NCBI GenBank assembly: GCA_030610515.1
Contig: JAUWRQ010000050.1
Coordinates: 1-7,040 of the forward strand
Source: Candidatus Eiseniibacteriota bacterium
Lineage (GTDB): Bacteria > Joyebacterota > Joyebacteria > Joyebacterales > Joyebacteraceae
Direction: 5' to 3'
DNA: 7,040 bases
Shown in pieces: positions 6,697 through 7,040 of the stretch. The notes under the pieces were generated by a model. It was not told the origin of the DNA, made no database searches, and saw only the letters and a list, made by a program, of their open reading frames with translations. Numbering within the stretch: position 1 is the stretch's first letter; every line of letters starts with the position of its first letter. The position numbers and the translations under genes are program-made.

Positions 6697-7040
6697 CGGC
6701 GCCTCCTCTCCCACCGGGCATGAGTGGGAACCCGAGTTCCTCTCGTTGCTTCATGTAGAGGGTGGCGGCCTTCCGCGCGAGCTTTCTGACGCGCGCGATG
6801 TAGCCGGTCCGCTCGGAGACGCTGATGGCGCCTCTGGCGTCCAGAACGTTGAACGTGTGGGAGCACTTGAGGACGAGGTCGTAGCCGGGCGCCAGGAGCC
6901 CCTTGCCGAGCAGCCGAGCCGCCTCCGACTCGTACTTGTCGAACAGCTCCCGGTGAAAGGCGACGTCCGCCTCCTCGAAGTTGAACTTCGAGAACTCGAT
7001 CTCGTATTGCTTCTGGAGCTCGCCGAACTTGATCCCGGGA
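6689..7040 (-). CDS. glyQ: Glycyl-tRNA synthetase alpha subunit, C-terminal part
   Basis: Only the last 116 residues are in the window; the start lies beyond the right edge. GlyQ is the catalytic class II subunit of the alpha2beta2 glycyl-tRNA synthetase. The visible part matches the helical C-terminal region of the family: YEIEFSKFNFEEADVAFH, an acidic FDKYESEAARLL stretch, LAPGYDLVLKCSHTFNVLD, LDARGAISVSERTGYIARVR and KQREELGFPLMP. NFEEAD, SHxFNxLDARGAISVxER and REELGFPL are the parts I recognise from known GlyQ proteins. A short Gly-rich end (GGRGGADA) follows and coincides with the glyS ribosome binding site, so it may be kept more for translation of glyS than for GlyQ itself. The stop at 6689-6691 lies inside the first codons of glyS. 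Confidence 0.97.
   Translation of the reverse strand, partial: PGIKFGELQKQYEIEFSKFNFEEADVAFHRELFDKYESEAARLLGKGLLAPGYDLVLKCSHTFNVLDARGAISVSERTGYIARVRKLARKAATLYMKQREELGFPLMPGGRGGADA
6702..6711 (-). promoter_or_regulatory. Ribosome binding site of glyS, inside the end of glyQ
   Basis: GGAGAGGAGG on the minus strand ends 5 nt before the ATG at 6694-6696. It lies in the last codons of glyQ, which encode the Gly- and Arg-rich end GGRGGADA. It decides the glyS start and implies coupled, balanced synthesis of the two subunits. Confidence 0.8.

Noticed and set aside
6694..6714. GTG at 6712-6714 as the glyS start, adding six residues
   Set aside because: The ribosome binding site for the ATG at 6694-6696 lies just downstream of this GTG, and the conserved N-terminus fits the ATG.

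Overview
The window reads as a GC-rich bacterial chromosome segment. Every gene I can support lies on the minus strand, so transcription runs from the right edge to the left edge. The order is glyQ (3' part only), glyS, then four consecutive genes for membrane-anchored or lipoprotein enzymes of the alkaline phosphatase superfamily (type I phosphodiesterase / nucleotide pyrophosphatase-like, here AP1 to AP4). AP4 runs off the left edge. Coding density is very high: glyQ/glyS overlap by 8 nt, AP1/AP2 by 4 nt and AP2/AP3 by 11 nt, AP3/AP4 are 20 nt apart, and only glyS/AP1 has a real gap (82 nt). This looks like one transcription unit, or two if AP1 to AP4 have their own promoter in the 82-nt gap.

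glyQ and glyS encode the two subunits of the bacterial alpha2beta2 glycyl-tRNA synthetase and are the housekeeping anchor of the region. They carry the expected family motifs at normal length. The organism therefore uses the heterotetrameric rather than the single-chain enzyme. The lipoprotein signal peptides on AP1 and AP3 suggest surface or periplasmic enzymes, consistent with a Gram-negative-type envelope. I cannot assign a phylum from the sequence; an uncultured GC-rich lineage is only a guess.

AP1, AP2 and AP3 are full length (442, 468 and 434 aa). Each has a complete predicted two-metal active site: Asp in GIDG, a Ser nucleophile in SPxIWT, D-x3-H, SDHG and a final His. Spacing between these residues is nearly constant, while the region between WPAxPVNG and D-x3-H differs in length. 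That pattern suggests paralogs that kept the chemistry and changed substrate recognition. The substrate is unknown; phosphodiester or phosphate groups on lipids, glycans or nucleotides are all possible.

The most notable points are these. (1) AP4 keeps the fold signature but has Glu for the first metal Asp, Pro for the nucleophile and Gln for the His of KHG, so it may be a pseudoenzyme co-expressed with three intact paralogs. (2) The AP2 N-terminus holds a 42-bp in-frame tandem repeat (two near-identical copies plus a diverged third) just before and within its membrane segment. (3) AP1 and AP3 share a C-terminal tail ending SLGYIE that AP2 lacks. (4) A whole paralog array sits tightly behind a tRNA synthetase operon. 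No RNA genes, mobile elements, CRISPR arrays or integration sites were seen.
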